NCBI GenBank assembly: GCA_002721545.1
Contig: PBKR01000019.1
Location: 1 to 64,000 of the forward strand
Direction: 5' to 3'
Source of the DNA: Nitrosomonadaceae bacterium
GTDB lineage: Bacteria; Pseudomonadota; Gammaproteobacteria; Burkholderiales; Nitrosomonadaceae
DNA length: 64,000 nt
Part shown: in pieces, positions 44,923-54,200 of the stretch
How positions within the stretch are numbered: the stretch's first letter is position 1
Layout: each line of letters opens with the position of its first letter
The notes under the pieces: generated by a model
Database searches by the model: none
Told to the model about the DNA's origin: nothing
Seen by the model: only the letters and a program-made list of their open reading frames with translations
Made by a program: the position numbers and the translations under genes

Positions 44923-45446
44923 TTTGCCTTCTTATCTAAAGTTTTAACAATATCTATACTAAATACATCTTCTATTAATTCTCTGGCAACACCTTCGCCA
45001 CCTTTGGTTCTTAAAACTATAGTTGCCTTGTCCTTTATTCGCACATGGCTGTCTGCTGGGCATGCCGAATAGCCACACATTGTCAAGGCCTGGAAATCAT
45101 TTAAATCATTACCTACGTATAATAACCGTTCGAGGCTATAATTATTTTTATTCGTAAGGCTTCTAAGGGTATCAGCCTTATTTTTTATACCCTGCAGTAC
45201 AGGCACCATAAGTTTTTGCCCTCTTTTTGAAACAACGGGATTCTTCTCTGTTGATAATATATAAGTTGGCTTACCTAAAATCCTTAGAACATCAAAAGCT
45301 AACCCATCACCCCTACTACAAACAACCGATTCTGTACCGTGTTGATCAAGATAAACCCGGTTATCTGTCAGCACCCCATCAAAGTCAAAGACTACCGCAT
45401 CTATATTTTTTAAATTTATCTTTTCCTTAGTCAATATAACTACCAA
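44919..45446 (-). CDS. KdsC-like HAD phosphatase
   Basis: 175 residues, capless HAD of the KdsC class. Motif I VVFDFDGVLTDN with Asp 21 and Asp 23; RGDGLAFDVLR; LSTEKN; the lysine motif GIKNKADTL; GNDLNDFQAL and GYSACPADSH. KdsC removes phosphate from Kdo-8-phosphate, and close homologues act on nonulosonate-9-phosphates. Fused in translation with a SAF-less NeuB, it likely dephosphorylates that enzyme's product. TTG start at 45446 is uncertain; another TTG lies four codons in. Confidence 0.88.
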   Translation of the reverse strand: MVVILTKEKINLKNIDAVVFDFDGVLTDNRVYLDQHGTESVVCSRGDGLAFDVLRILGKPTYILSTEKNPVVSKRGQKLMVPVLQGIKNKADTLRSLTNKNNYSLERLLYVGNDLNDFQALTMCGYSACPADSHVRIKDKATIVLRTKGGEGVARELIEDVFSIDIVKTLDKKAK

Positions 45447-45540
45447 AAACTATTTTATAATAGTTAATTTCCCATCTAAGAGCAGGTATGACTTTTACAA
45501 AAATCTATTTCTATAAATTGGAAAATTTTTATTATTTATT

Positions 45541-46986
45541 TTAGGTAACTGTAGGGAAATATTTAGGCAATTTGGCAGGATCTACACTTACACCTCTTTT
45601 TTTAACTACTACAGGAATATCTTCACTTACCAGCGCATCTTTGTAAATCAAGTTTGCCAGTTCAATCGCCCTGTCTTCACCAAACTCTTTAAGGGTAAAT
45701 GTTTCACCAGACTTTTGATAGGATTTTAAAAACTCTGCAACATCATCTTCAATTTCTATTGTATTAGCCCAACGAATGTTTAAAAGATGAAACCCATCTT
45801 CCTTTCTAAACCTTATCCGGTCAGGCACACTTATCCTCGCTCCATTTTTTATGCTTTCAATAACTTTGGGGTCCTGGATGTGCTTAAACGGCTTTACAAT
45901 AAATTCTTTCCCCATAAACAAAGGATCTTTCCCATCCATTTTCCCGGTAGCGGCAAAAGCATCCATCCGACACCCTGTCTGACAAACATCAATATAATCA
46001 CACCCCTTACAACCTTCGTAGTAATAGCTCTTATCCCGCCAGGGCAAGGTTGCTGCAAAGGCTTTTTTTAGACCTATATCAAAGACATTGCCATATTCCT
46101 TATCCTCCATAACACAACCATGTGTCTGTCCAGATGAATTAATATTAAAGCGATGGCTCGATTGGGTCGGGCATCCCCTACCAACAAAATCAGCATATTT
46201 TTCTAAATCTCCCAATAGACATAGCGGATAACTTATTAGAGTACCAACCGCCATACCCGTATCTTCTTTCAAACGTAACAATTCATCCAAACCAAAAAGC
46301 GAAACTTCTTTATTTATGCGATGCTCTTGATCATCGTCCCGATCATACGCTGGGGGAACAACGCGATGAGCAATAAATTGCTGAACACCTAATTCATGAA
46401 GAAGCTTTCCTGATTTATAAATTGTGTCCTTATTGTTATTAGTACAGATTGTATTAACACTTACACGCATTCCATTTTCAATCGCAATCTTAATACCTTC
46501 TAATACTTGTTGATGCGAACCCTCGGTAGCCGTTATATAATCAGTTTCCTCTGGGTCTAACGCATACCAAGAAGCCAAAATATGATCTAAACCCGCATCT
46601 TGCAAACGTTTAATTTTTTCGGCAGTTACCATAGTAATATTACTATTACAGCTTACTGACAACCCCTCATCTACAAGTCGCTTAATTCCATATTCCAAAA
46701 GATTAAATTTCGCAAAAGGCTCTCCACCTGAAAGAATTACATGAAAAACACCAGAAGCTACAAATTCATCAATAAGATAATCCATCTTTTCTTTTGTTAG
46801 TGAATTCGAGCCAGCAGATTCCTCCCGCCAAGGGTTATAGCAATGCCGACATTTTATATTGCAAGCTTCGGTAATCTCCAAATTGATACAAGTCGGGGCC
46901 GAATAAATACGCTCTTTTTTAATTAGTTGGTTTTCAGCTAGCATTCTATTAAATCCCAATCTTTCCAATAAAAAGGTTTTATCCAT
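45541..46986 (-). CDS. Radical SAM/SPASM protein with C-terminal PqqD-like region
   Basis: 481 residues. Radical SAM site EACNIKCRHCYNPW with Cys 42, 46, 49. SPASM region with GCVMEDKEYGNVFD and CKGCDYIDVCQTGCRMD holds the extra cluster cysteines. The last 85 residues (HLLNIRWANTIEIEDDVAEFL onward is typical) resemble PqqD-like or peptide-recognition domains found on radical SAM maturases. It may modify a peptide, a protein or a sugar. The ATG at 46986 lies within the remains of an older SPASM gene. No precursor peptide was found beside it. Confidence 0.8.
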   Translation of the reverse strand: MDKTFLLERLGFNRMLAENQLIKKERIYSAPTCINLEITEACNIKCRHCYNPWREESAGSNSLTKEKMDYLIDEFVASGVFHVILSGGEPFAKFNLLEYGIKRLVDEGLSVSCNSNITMVTAEKIKRLQDAGLDHILASWYALDPEETDYITATEGSHQQVLEGIKIAIENGMRVSVNTICTNNNKDTIYKSGKLLHELGVQQFIAHRVVPPAYDRDDDQEHRINKEVSLFGLDELLRLKEDTGMAVGTLISYPLCLLGDLEKYADFVGRGCPTQSSHRFNINSSGQTHGCVMEDKEYGNVFDIGLKKAFAATLPWRDKSYYYEGCKGCDYIDVCQTGCRMDAFAATGKMDGKDPLFMGKEFIVKPFKHIQDPKVIESIKNGARISVPDRIRFRKEDGFHLLNIRWANTIEIEDDVAEFLKSYQKSGETFTLKEFGEDRAIELANLIYKDALVSEDIPVVVKKRGVSVDPAKLPKYFPTVT

Positions 46987-47440
46987 TGCCCCTTTTTAGG
47001 GTATGTACAATCCTGGCAAATATTTGGCAATAAATCCTTATTTTTATTAATAAAAGCCGACCGATAGTTTTCCTGAACATTACCCTGCCAAACCTGCTCT
47101 ATGGACTGGTGGTTCAAATCCCCCGTCAAAACTGTGCCATCTGTGTCAACACAACAAATTCTACTTGAACCGTCACATTAGATAGCCAATTGACTAAAGG
47201 GAAAATAGCAACTAAACATCCCATTTTGATTTTCTAATTCAGGAATTCTTTCATCGTCAATTTGCCCCGCCCAATTATGCATCTTAGAAACTAAAACCTT
47301 ATCGGCTTTTCTTTTCCAATATTTTCTAAATTGTTCCACCTCGCCTACTATTGAGTTGGGGTATATTTTTCGGCCAAACCTTTAAAAAACCCATTGTTTG
47401 CAAACTCAAAAATACTATGTCTTATCTTAAAGTAATACTC
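46938..47440 (-). pseudogene. Decayed radical SAM/SPASM gene
   Basis: The minus strand reads as the second half of a SPASM protein with clear lesions. The final part (47177 down to 46938) gives CDGSSRICCVDTDGTVLTGD, then QSIEQVWQGN and a CQDCTYPKKG end, all typical. A TAA at 47178-47180 interrupts what would be LAI-x-CDGSS. Upstream the same frame gives GEVEQFRKYWKRKADKV and KMHNWAG down from about 47360, and a different frame gives YFKIRHSIFEFANN around 47390-47435, so there is also a frameshift. The radical SAM half with its CxxxCxxC site is missing. Confidence 0.75.
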
Positions 47441-47524
47441 AAGCTAATGATATTTAGCTATATTCACCAACTATTTTATTCTTTCTTCCCGCCAATTGTA
47501 AGAGCGCGGTTTTAGTGAGTGGTT

Positions 47525-49201
47525 TTAATCTTTTTCTGCACTCGCCAAGCTCGCAGCATTTTCTTTCACGGGACTTGTATTCAACGGACCTGTAATAGCA
47601 AGGTTTTGCTTATACATATCACCTAGAGAACTACGCTGAAAAGGTTCTTCAGAAAATGCACCCACATTATCTCCTCGAACAGTAGTTCGTCTTCTTCTTT
47701 TAATCAAGTAGTTTCTCAAACGTCGCCTTATATTTATTGGTATTGCAACCAGCTTTTCTTCAAACCTGAATTTGTAAAACTGATGCTTCAATCTAAAAAT
47801 TGCTAGTGACTGAAAAAACTTATGCGCAAACCTTATAAAAATATTCTTTTCACCTGCCTTCTTAATATTTTGCCAGGTATTCATGGTACTTAGGGCGCAG
47901 TCGATATAAAAATTACTACAACTTTCAATCATGTCCACATGCTCTTTTTCCATCCAATTGGTATTTACATTTAACTGAGTGTATCGTCCCCAGTCCTCCA
48001 AATTATCCGGAATGTTTACAATGTCCTTATGTTTTTCATATAACTCTGTTCCTGGGTATGGAGCATAGGTGCATAAAATAACTCTTGTCTCGTCATCAAT
48101 CTGCCTTAACTCGTCTATTAAGGTTAAAGTGGCCGAAAATTCCTCTTTATACACCTCTGGAAAACCTGTCATAAATGAGTAAATAATGTTTATTCCTGAC
48201 TTTTTACATTTCCTTGCTGCCTCACGAATATCCTCTGCTCCAATATCCTTTCTTACTAGGTCCAGTGTGCTATCATCACCCGATTCTGCACCAACAAGAA
48301 ATGTGGTGCCACCAGCCTTTTTAATTAAATCCAACTCTTCTTGCGTGTACTTATTAATTTGGTCAATTCGAATATCGGCGTACCAAACTAAGTCAATTTT
48401 TTCTTCTAGCAACCTTTCGCAGAGCTCAAGCACTCTCTTTGAATTCACAAAAAAGTTATTGTCAAAAAACATTATTCCGCCAATGTCATACTGACTAAGC
48501 ATTTTTATGTCATCTAAAACCCTCTCCGCTGGCCACGCTGTCCATGTTCTATTATATAAGGCAATATCCGAACAAAACGAGCAAACAAAAGGACACCCCT
48601 GACTGGTTACATAAATTATTCCTCTTTTTTTCAAACCAATGGACTCCATCGGAATTACATACTTACCAATGTCTACCAAATGCCAAGGGTACTGTGGAAA
48701 TTCATTTATATTAACCGGTTTGTCCATAGGGTTATCGATCAGTTCGCCATTTACCTTCATCGCAAGACCAGGAATACCTTCCGGAGAACTACCATCTAAC
48801 AAACTTTCAACCAACATTTTAAATGGGATTTCTCCTTGCCCTTTCACAATAAAATCAGCATGAGGGTCTTCTAAAGTCCCACCAGGCATAATAGTTGGAT
48901 GCGTCCCACCCCATACCACAGGAACATCTGGGGCCATCCTTTTAAATGCTTTAGCAAAATTTAGCGCATCAAATAGCGGGGGGCCTGTTATTGCGGTTAC
49001 CCCTGCTAATAATAAATTTTTATCGGAATATTTGCTTAACTCAGAATCCAGATCATCTATTAAAGCCCCTTCTAATATCTTTATATCAACTTTCTCTGGA
49101 TCAATAACGGCAGATATGGCGAGCAACGACAGAGGCAAAGAATTAATTTCCCCAACCTCATCTTTTTTTGGATTATATAAAATAATTAATGGCTTATTCA
49201 T
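47525..49201 (-). CDS. B12-binding radical SAM protein
   Basis: 558 residues. Cobalamin-binding-like domain with LAGVTAITGPPLF, VVWGGTHPTIMP and KGQGEIPF (120-127), then the radical SAM core with CPFVCSFC (Cys 203, 207, 210). This is the GGTHP/GQGE type common among anaerobic Mg-protoporphyrin cyclase (BchE)-like and HpnP/HpnR-like enzymes. The C-terminal 130 residues are basic and unassigned. The ATG at 49201 is preferred to a TTG at 49216, whose GAGAG is too close. Function unknown; position suggests a glycan or its lipid carrier. Confidence 0.85.
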   Translation of the reverse strand: MNKPLIILYNPKKDEVGEINSLPLSLLAISAVIDPEKVDIKILEGALIDDLDSELSKYSDKNLLLAGVTAITGPPLFDALNFAKAFKRMAPDVPVVWGGTHPTIMPGGTLEDPHADFIVKGQGEIPFKMLVESLLDGSSPEGIPGLAMKVNGELIDNPMDKPVNINEFPQYPWHLVDIGKYVIPMESIGLKKRGIIYVTSQGCPFVCSFCSDIALYNRTWTAWPAERVLDDIKMLSQYDIGGIMFFDNNFFVNSKRVLELCERLLEEKIDLVWYADIRIDQINKYTQEELDLIKKAGGTTFLVGAESGDDSTLDLVRKDIGAEDIREAARKCKKSGINIIYSFMTGFPEVYKEEFSATLTLIDELRQIDDETRVILCTYAPYPGTELYEKHKDIVNIPDNLEDWGRYTQLNVNTNWMEKEHVDMIESCSNFYIDCALSTMNTWQNIKKAGEKNIFIRFAHKFFQSLAIFRLKHQFYKFRFEEKLVAIPINIRRRLRNYLIKRRRRTTVRGDNVGAFSEEPFQRSSLGDMYKQNLAITGPLNTSPVKENAASLASAEKD

Positions 49202-49524
49202 AACTCGATTTTCCAATCTCTCTCATTTTAGAAAAAATGCATTATGCTTAAAAACCAAACATGTTAATGATTTTCATTATCATAATAAAGGCGCCCCAAA
49301 TTCAATTTATACGTATAACTCTATGCTTTGGTAGCAGTATGCACTGTTTTAACCTTGTGGTTTTTCTCACCGATAAAAGCAAGAGGAGCAAAAAAAAAAA
49401 AAAGAATATACTAACATGTTTTAAAAAGTTTATCTATATCTTTACTCAATTTTTGATAAGTAGCAGAAAAACTTGATTTTTTTCAGAGGTTACTAGCGAA
49501 AGACTTATCCTGCTACTAGCAGAT
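49202..49524. other. Gap without a gene
   Basis: About 320 AT-rich bases between two minus-strand genes. Holds a run of 14 A (49390-49403) and a perfect inverted repeat CTGCTA-C-TAGCAG at 49510-49522 just behind the GT2 stop. No T-run follows the repeat on the minus strand, so a terminator is not supported. Confidence 0.4.
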
Positions 49525-50436
49525 TTAATACTTCGATGAGTTCCCTCTTATACCAAAAACCTTTCGAATTCTATTATTATCCCAGAGAATTCTGTGATCC
49601 AAACAAATTGCATATAATAATATAGTTATTCCAGAAAAAATAAACCTATTTTTTATCAGCTCAAATCCGTACTTTAGTTTATTTGTAGCAATACGTCTTC
49701 TATTTAACCTCTTGGATTTGGAACTTAGGTCTAAAACCTTGCCCGCAACTTCCGATAATTCCAGTTTCTCTTTTGCTACAATCAAACTATATTCTCCTGA
49801 ACGAGTCATGCTCGATTTTAGAACCCGAAGTTGACATAAATATTCATCTAGAATGGAAAAATTACCTTTTCTGGCCAATCTCAAGAATAGAGCAAAGTCT
49901 TGGCCGTACTTAAACTCTTCTGGGTAACCACCAATGTCTAAGGCAGCTTGATAACGAAACATAACTGATGAATGAATAATTGGATTCATCCACCCAAGGC
50001 ATTCGTAAATTTCATTGGAGTCAGTGGGGGGTTCCCATGTATCAAAACGCTGGCTATCCGTGTCGATATATTCGGCCCATGATGATACTAACAAGATACC
50101 AGGATTATCATCCAGCACCTTAACCTCTTTTTCAAAGCGTCTTGGATGAGCGATGTCATCAGCATCTAAAATAGCAATTAAATCTCCTTCTACTTGTTCA
50201 AAAGCATATCTCAATGCATGGGTCCGGCCGATGTTGCGTGGAAAGCTGAATATTTTTATTCTTGAATCATTAAAGGCCTCTAAAACCTTTGAGGAGGAAT
50301 CTTCAGAACCATTTTCTATCGCAATCAACTCCCAATCGGTAAAGGTCTGAGCTAACAGGCTGTCTATACTCTCCCCTAAATATAGTTCTGCATTATATAT
50401 TGTCATTAATACAGATATGCGTGGTTTACTGGCCAT
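49525..50436 (-). CDS. Family 2 glycosyltransferase
   Basis: 303-residue GT-A enzyme. ISVLMTIYNAELYLGESI at 7-24, IENGSED at 40-46 in place of the more common DDGS, and AILDADDIAHPRR at 88-100 with the metal-binding aspartates. RLARKGNFSILDE suits the acceptor part. A weak hydrophobic stretch near 270-285 may touch the membrane. It is third in the LhgO-SDR-GT2 group, 21 bases after the SDR. Donor and acceptor unknown. Confidence 0.85.
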   Translation of the reverse strand: MASKPRISVLMTIYNAELYLGESIDSLLAQTFTDWELIAIENGSEDSSSKVLEAFNDSRIKIFSFPRNIGRTHALRYAFEQVEGDLIAILDADDIAHPRRFEKEVKVLDDNPGILLVSSWAEYIDTDSQRFDTWEPPTDSNEIYECLGWMNPIIHSSVMFRYQAALDIGGYPEEFKYGQDFALFLRLARKGNFSILDEYLCQLRVLKSSMTRSGEYSLIVAKEKLELSEVAGKVLDLSSKSKRLNRRRIATNKLKYGFELIKNRFIFSGITILLYAICLDHRILWDNNRIRKVFGIRGNSSKY

Positions 50437-50457
50437 AAATATTTTTGGTACAGTTAA

Positions 50458-51399
50458 TTACTTTTGTCTATTTTGAATGCTATTTAAAGTTTGATTAATT
50501 TCAAAATTAAGATCTCCGGTTATAGAAAAACCTGTCCCCTTCAATTTCATTATTTCGTATCTTAGCTTTTTTATTTCCTCCTCCAGGGAAGGATCAGGAC
50601 ATATAATTTCTGGTAGATAGCCAAGGGTGCGTTCGCAACATGTTGCAACTCTTTGGGCCATTTCTAAAATAGACATAACGTTTTCACCGCCAACATTAAA
50701 CAAACCATCTTCACACAAAGATTCGGGAAGGTTTAAAAAGTGTACAGTAGCTCGAACCGTATCACTTATAGTTATAAAATCCCTTGTTTGCAAACCATTT
50801 GACCGCAGTGTTAGTTTTCTATCATTAACGGCTTGTTGGCAAAGCTCATTAACCAAAAGACTCCAACAATCACTGGCAATATTTGCTGGAGGACCAATTA
50901 CATTTGAAAGACGAAGAACAATACCCAAAATAAGGCCTTTATCTCGGGTGGCCAAAACAAATTCTTCAGCCATATGATGAGTTTTGGAATAAGGATGAGA
51001 TGGCCTGGGTAAACTTCTTTCAGAAATATCGCCAATGAGTGGGTTTCCATACACATGAGCTGTGGAAAAATATATAAACCTTTTGACACCTTTCTTTTGG
51101 GCGGCCTCTAGGAGTTTGGCAACTCCTAGCCCATTTATAATGAAAGCTCTCTCAGGGTCTTTCAAACATGCATCTGCATTCATTGCAGCCAAATGGATCA
51201 CAGAGTCCACTCCTTCACATGCATTAACTAGAGATGAAGTATTTTCCATGTCCATCTGAACCATTTCACAATCCGGTAAGAAGTCAGGCTTTTTCATACC
51301 TGATCGTCTAGTTCCGATTCTCACCTTCTTATTAGATGCCAGCAGATCAACTGCAATTCTTCCTCCCAGATAACCTAGTCCCCCGGTAATCAAAATCAT
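50458..51399 (-). CDS. NAD-dependent epimerase/dehydratase (SDR)
   Basis: 313-residue extended SDR. LITGGLGYLGGR at 3-14, FSTAHVYGNP at 111-120 and HPYSKTHHMAEE at 135-146. In the last motif Tyr 137 is present but the YxxxK lysine is a histidine (141), a form known in a branch of nucleotide-sugar epimerases. It overlaps the LhgO-like gene by 4 bases. The substrate is unknown. Confidence 0.8.
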   Translation of the reverse strand: MILITGGLGYLGGRIAVDLLASNKKVRIGTRRSGMKKPDFLPDCEMVQMDMENTSSLVNACEGVDSVIHLAAMNADACLKDPERAFIINGLGVAKLLEAAQKKGVKRFIYFSTAHVYGNPLIGDISERSLPRPSHPYSKTHHMAEEFVLATRDKGLILGIVLRLSNVIGPPANIASDCWSLLVNELCQQAVNDRKLTLRSNGLQTRDFITISDTVRATVHFLNLPESLCEDGLFNVGGENVMSILEMAQRVATCCERTLGYLPEIICPDPSLEEEIKKLRYEIMKLKGTGFSITGDLNFEINQTLNSIQNRQK

Positions 51400-52595
51400 T
51401 TTGTAAGTTGTTCAATTTTGTTGCAGATGTGGTCGGCGAAGGGAAAGGCACAAGTAAAGGCAGGAGAAACTGCATTGAGAACATGAATGGATTGATGATC
51501 TCCCTCAATAATAAAATCCATCTCAAGAGTATTGTTTTTAATGTTTAATAATTGTGCCCGAATTCCCGGTTTTCCCCAATCTTTAAAGTTTGATATTTTT
51601 ACGTCTTGCAACAAAGTTGATGCGAGATTCACCAAGTGAGCCCGAGAATATTTTCTAATTTCCCTCCATGCTAGTTGTTTAAAATCAAAGCTGGAGTTAA
51701 AGAACAATTTGGCTTGGCATAAAGATAGTTCTAGAAATTCATTTAAGTGAAAATTATTTATTCCGGTATACTGTTCCCGCCAAAAAGCAGGAATAGCTGT
51801 TGGACCAATTTTTGACATTCCATTTGCCATAACGGTGAAGTGAACCCCTAGGAAAGGGTTTTTAAGGTCTGGTACTGGATAAATATGCGTTTTTAGATTA
51901 CCTGGGGGCTCTTTCGAATATAGATATAAGCCTTTAAACGGCAATATACAATAATCATTGGAAAAACCAAACTGCTTGGCTATCTTGTCCGCATAGAGTC
52001 CGCCAACATTTATAATATATTTTGATTCGTAATTTCCCTTGGTGGTTTGAACTGCCTGGTCATTCTTTTTTATGAATCGGGTTCCGTGATGAATTTGTAT
52101 ACCAAGATCTAAAACCTCTTGAGACAAGGCTTGCATTACTTTAGATGGATCCACTGAGGAAGTTGTTGGCGAAAATAAGGCTCGATCTAATGTTTTTACT
52201 CTAGGTTCTATTTCTTTTGCTTCTTTTTCAGTGATGCTATGGATATTGACGTTATTATTTTTCCCACGTAGAAGGAGCTCATCTAATTTTGGAATGTCCT
52301 CGGGTTTTTCCGCTACTACAAGTTTTCCACAGTTGTTAAGAGGAATTTTGTTGGAGTTGCAAAACTCTGTGAGCTGTTGATTGCCTATCCTTGTAAACCT
52401 TGCTTTAAAGCTGTCAGTGGTATAGTAAAAACCGGCATGGAGTACACCACTGTTTCGGCCGCTTGCATGAAGCCCACATTTGTCTTCTTTTTCAAGCACA
52501 ATTATGCGGGATTCTGGGTATCTTTTTTTTAATTCCCTGGCAATTGATAGCCCAATAATTCCGCCACCAATAACTAAAAAATCGGAAATAACCAT
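51396..52595 (-). CDS. lhgO: FAD-dependent L-2-hydroxyglutarate oxidase-like protein
   Basis: 399 residues, DAO/glycerol-3-phosphate oxidase fold. FAD-binding VIGGGIIGLSIAREL at 8-22, SGRNSGVLHAGFYY at 45-58 and EPRVKTLDRALFSPTTSSVDP near 130, all matching LhgO. It oxidises a 2-hydroxy acid to a 2-oxo acid and passes electrons on to a quinone or oxygen. Co-translation with an SDR and GT2 suggests a job on a sugar acid of this island rather than in central metabolism. First gene of its group. Confidence 0.85.
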   Translation of the reverse strand: MVISDFLVIGGGIIGLSIARELKKRYPESRIIVLEKEDKCGLHASGRNSGVLHAGFYYTTDSFKARFTRIGNQQLTEFCNSNKIPLNNCGKLVVAEKPEDIPKLDELLLRGKNNNVNIHSITEKEAKEIEPRVKTLDRALFSPTTSSVDPSKVMQALSQEVLDLGIQIHHGTRFIKKNDQAVQTTKGNYESKYIINVGGLYADKIAKQFGFSNDYCILPFKGLYLYSKEPPGNLKTHIYPVPDLKNPFLGVHFTVMANGMSKIGPTAIPAFWREQYTGINNFHLNEFLELSLCQAKLFFNSSFDFKQLAWREIRKYSRAHLVNLASTLLQDVKISNFKDWGKPGIRAQLLNIKNNTLEMDFIIEGDHQSIHVLNAVSPAFTCAFPFADHICNKIEQLTK

Positions 52596-52842
52596 TAGAT
52601 TAAACTAAAAAAATAATTTTTAAGGATTGTTGGGATATCGTTTAGAGGATCCTTTAAATTAGCCTCACATTCATTACAGATAAAATTTTTTCTAACTTAT
52701 CTCCGCAATGGAACACTCATCCCTTTTGGATGGAAAGATTTTCATAAACCAGAAAATAACAAAAAAATAAAATCTCCGCGGCGTCTTGAGCCAGTCGAAC
52801 TAGCTCTATATCATCATTTTTATTGTATTTCCTTTGACGACA

Positions 52843-54027
52843 TTAGGCGCTTTTATTAACTCTGGCCAAAGAAAGTCCCATCAAAAAATATAGTAGCATG
52901 GACACTTCCGAATCATAGATAGAGCTCTCGAAACAACCTCCAACCAAATAGGCCAAAACCGCTGCGGAAGATCCCATTAAAATACCTCTAGAATTAGTTT
53001 GGGATTCTTCAGCCGTTATAGTTCGTAAACGCTTAAAGATTTCTATGAAATATGTCATCCAAATTAAAGCCCATGAGCTTAATCCCACAATTCCAGTATC
53101 AACCAGGACTTGTAATACATTACTGTGCATCCCTCGGTTTCGCGCAACAAGCCCTGAAGGATCTGGATATTGAGAATATATTGCATCCACACATTTATAG
53201 CCACACCCTGTTATTGGATAGTCCTTGAATATTTTCCATCCAACTTTCCAAACGGTTATCCGCGCTTGCAAGGAATTTTGTTCGAAGTTTGTTAGGCTTT
53301 GCACTCGATTTACAAGACTCTCATTAGCAAATAAAAGTAGGCTCAGTACAAATAAGGGAAGAACGAGCAAAGATTTCTTATTGAAAAAGAACAACATAAA
53401 TGCAGCTCCAATAAAAAAACCTAACCAAGCCTGTCTGGTCAAAGTTAATAACAGGCACGTCCAAATTATGCACGCACTCCCTAAGGTCCAATATTCTTTA
53501 GGTTTTCGAAACAAAAACCTTCCTAAGGCAACCGAACCGGAAAGCATCAAAACCCCTGCAAAGGTTGCTTCTTTACTCAGGGTTCCTTTAATTCTGCTTT
53601 CATTCGGAGCTAAAGGTGTTAATAATCCATGCAAGGCCGCAGCAAGTCCAGCAAGAATAACCAGTCCAACTAGTAAATCCCTTCGCTTTTCTTCCTGAAT
53701 CGAATTGGCTACCCAAAAGAATATGACAAATTGAAGCAGTTTTTTTAGGAGTGTTGAACTATTTTCCAAGTCAACCGAAGTTATTATCGATAAAACACCG
53801 GCCACACAAAAACATAAGATTGCAATACCAACCAACGTACCCCTCATCTCTTTCCACGTCCGAGTCAGATGGACTTTTAACAACCAGGAAAGAGCACCTA
53901 TTGCGAATGAAATCTGAGTGACACTGATAGAAAACATAGAAAAAGTTACAAACGTAAACAAAGAAAACTGAATGATTCTATCTAAGAATTGGATAGTGGA
54001 CTTCCTAGTAAGGGAGTTTGCCAACAA
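52843..54027 (-). CDS. O-antigen ligase/polymerase family membrane protein
   Basis: 394 residues with about 11 membrane helices. The Wzy_C/WaaL signature is seen in TLTRQAWLGFFIGA near 193 and the periplasmic loop with RITVWKVGWKIFKDYPITGCG and RNRGMHSNVLQVLVDTG, whose His is typical of ligases. It joins the finished polysaccharide to lipid A core, or polymerises repeat units. A second protein of this type lies at 61.2 kb; one may be ligase and the other polymerase. Confidence 0.85.
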   Translation of the reverse strand: MLANSLTRKSTIQFLDRIIQFSLFTFVTFSMFSISVTQISFAIGALSWLLKVHLTRTWKEMRGTLVGIAILCFCVAGVLSIITSVDLENSSTLLKKLLQFVIFFWVANSIQEEKRRDLLVGLVILAGLAAALHGLLTPLAPNESRIKGTLSKEATFAGVLMLSGSVALGRFLFRKPKEYWTLGSACIIWTCLLLTLTRQAWLGFFIGAAFMLFFFNKKSLLVLPLFVLSLLLFANESLVNRVQSLTNFEQNSLQARITVWKVGWKIFKDYPITGCGYKCVDAIYSQYPDPSGLVARNRGMHSNVLQVLVDTGIVGLSSWALIWMTYFIEIFKRLRTITAEESQTNSRGILMGSSAAVLAYLVGGCFESSIYDSEVSMLLYFLMGLSLARVNKSA

Positions 54028-54200
54028 TATCTTGCCTTATGAAAAATAATTAAACATGGGTATACCGGTCAATAAACCTTTTCAATCTCAGATTCAACAA
54101 AATATTTTTGTATGCTCTAAATCTTAAGATGGCTTTCGATTTCACATATATTGTCCTTCAACGTAACAGGAGCACTGGATTTTATATGGTATCCATACTT

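Noticed and set aside
49390-49403. Run of 14 A as a terminator for the minus strand
   Set aside because: No GC-rich hairpin lies on the correct side of the run.
52730-52842. Minus-strand frame open for about 36 codons directly after the O-antigen ligase stop
   Set aside because: In-frame read-through of this length is common by chance in AT-rich DNA; the ligase already ends at its family's usual place, and no family match is visible.
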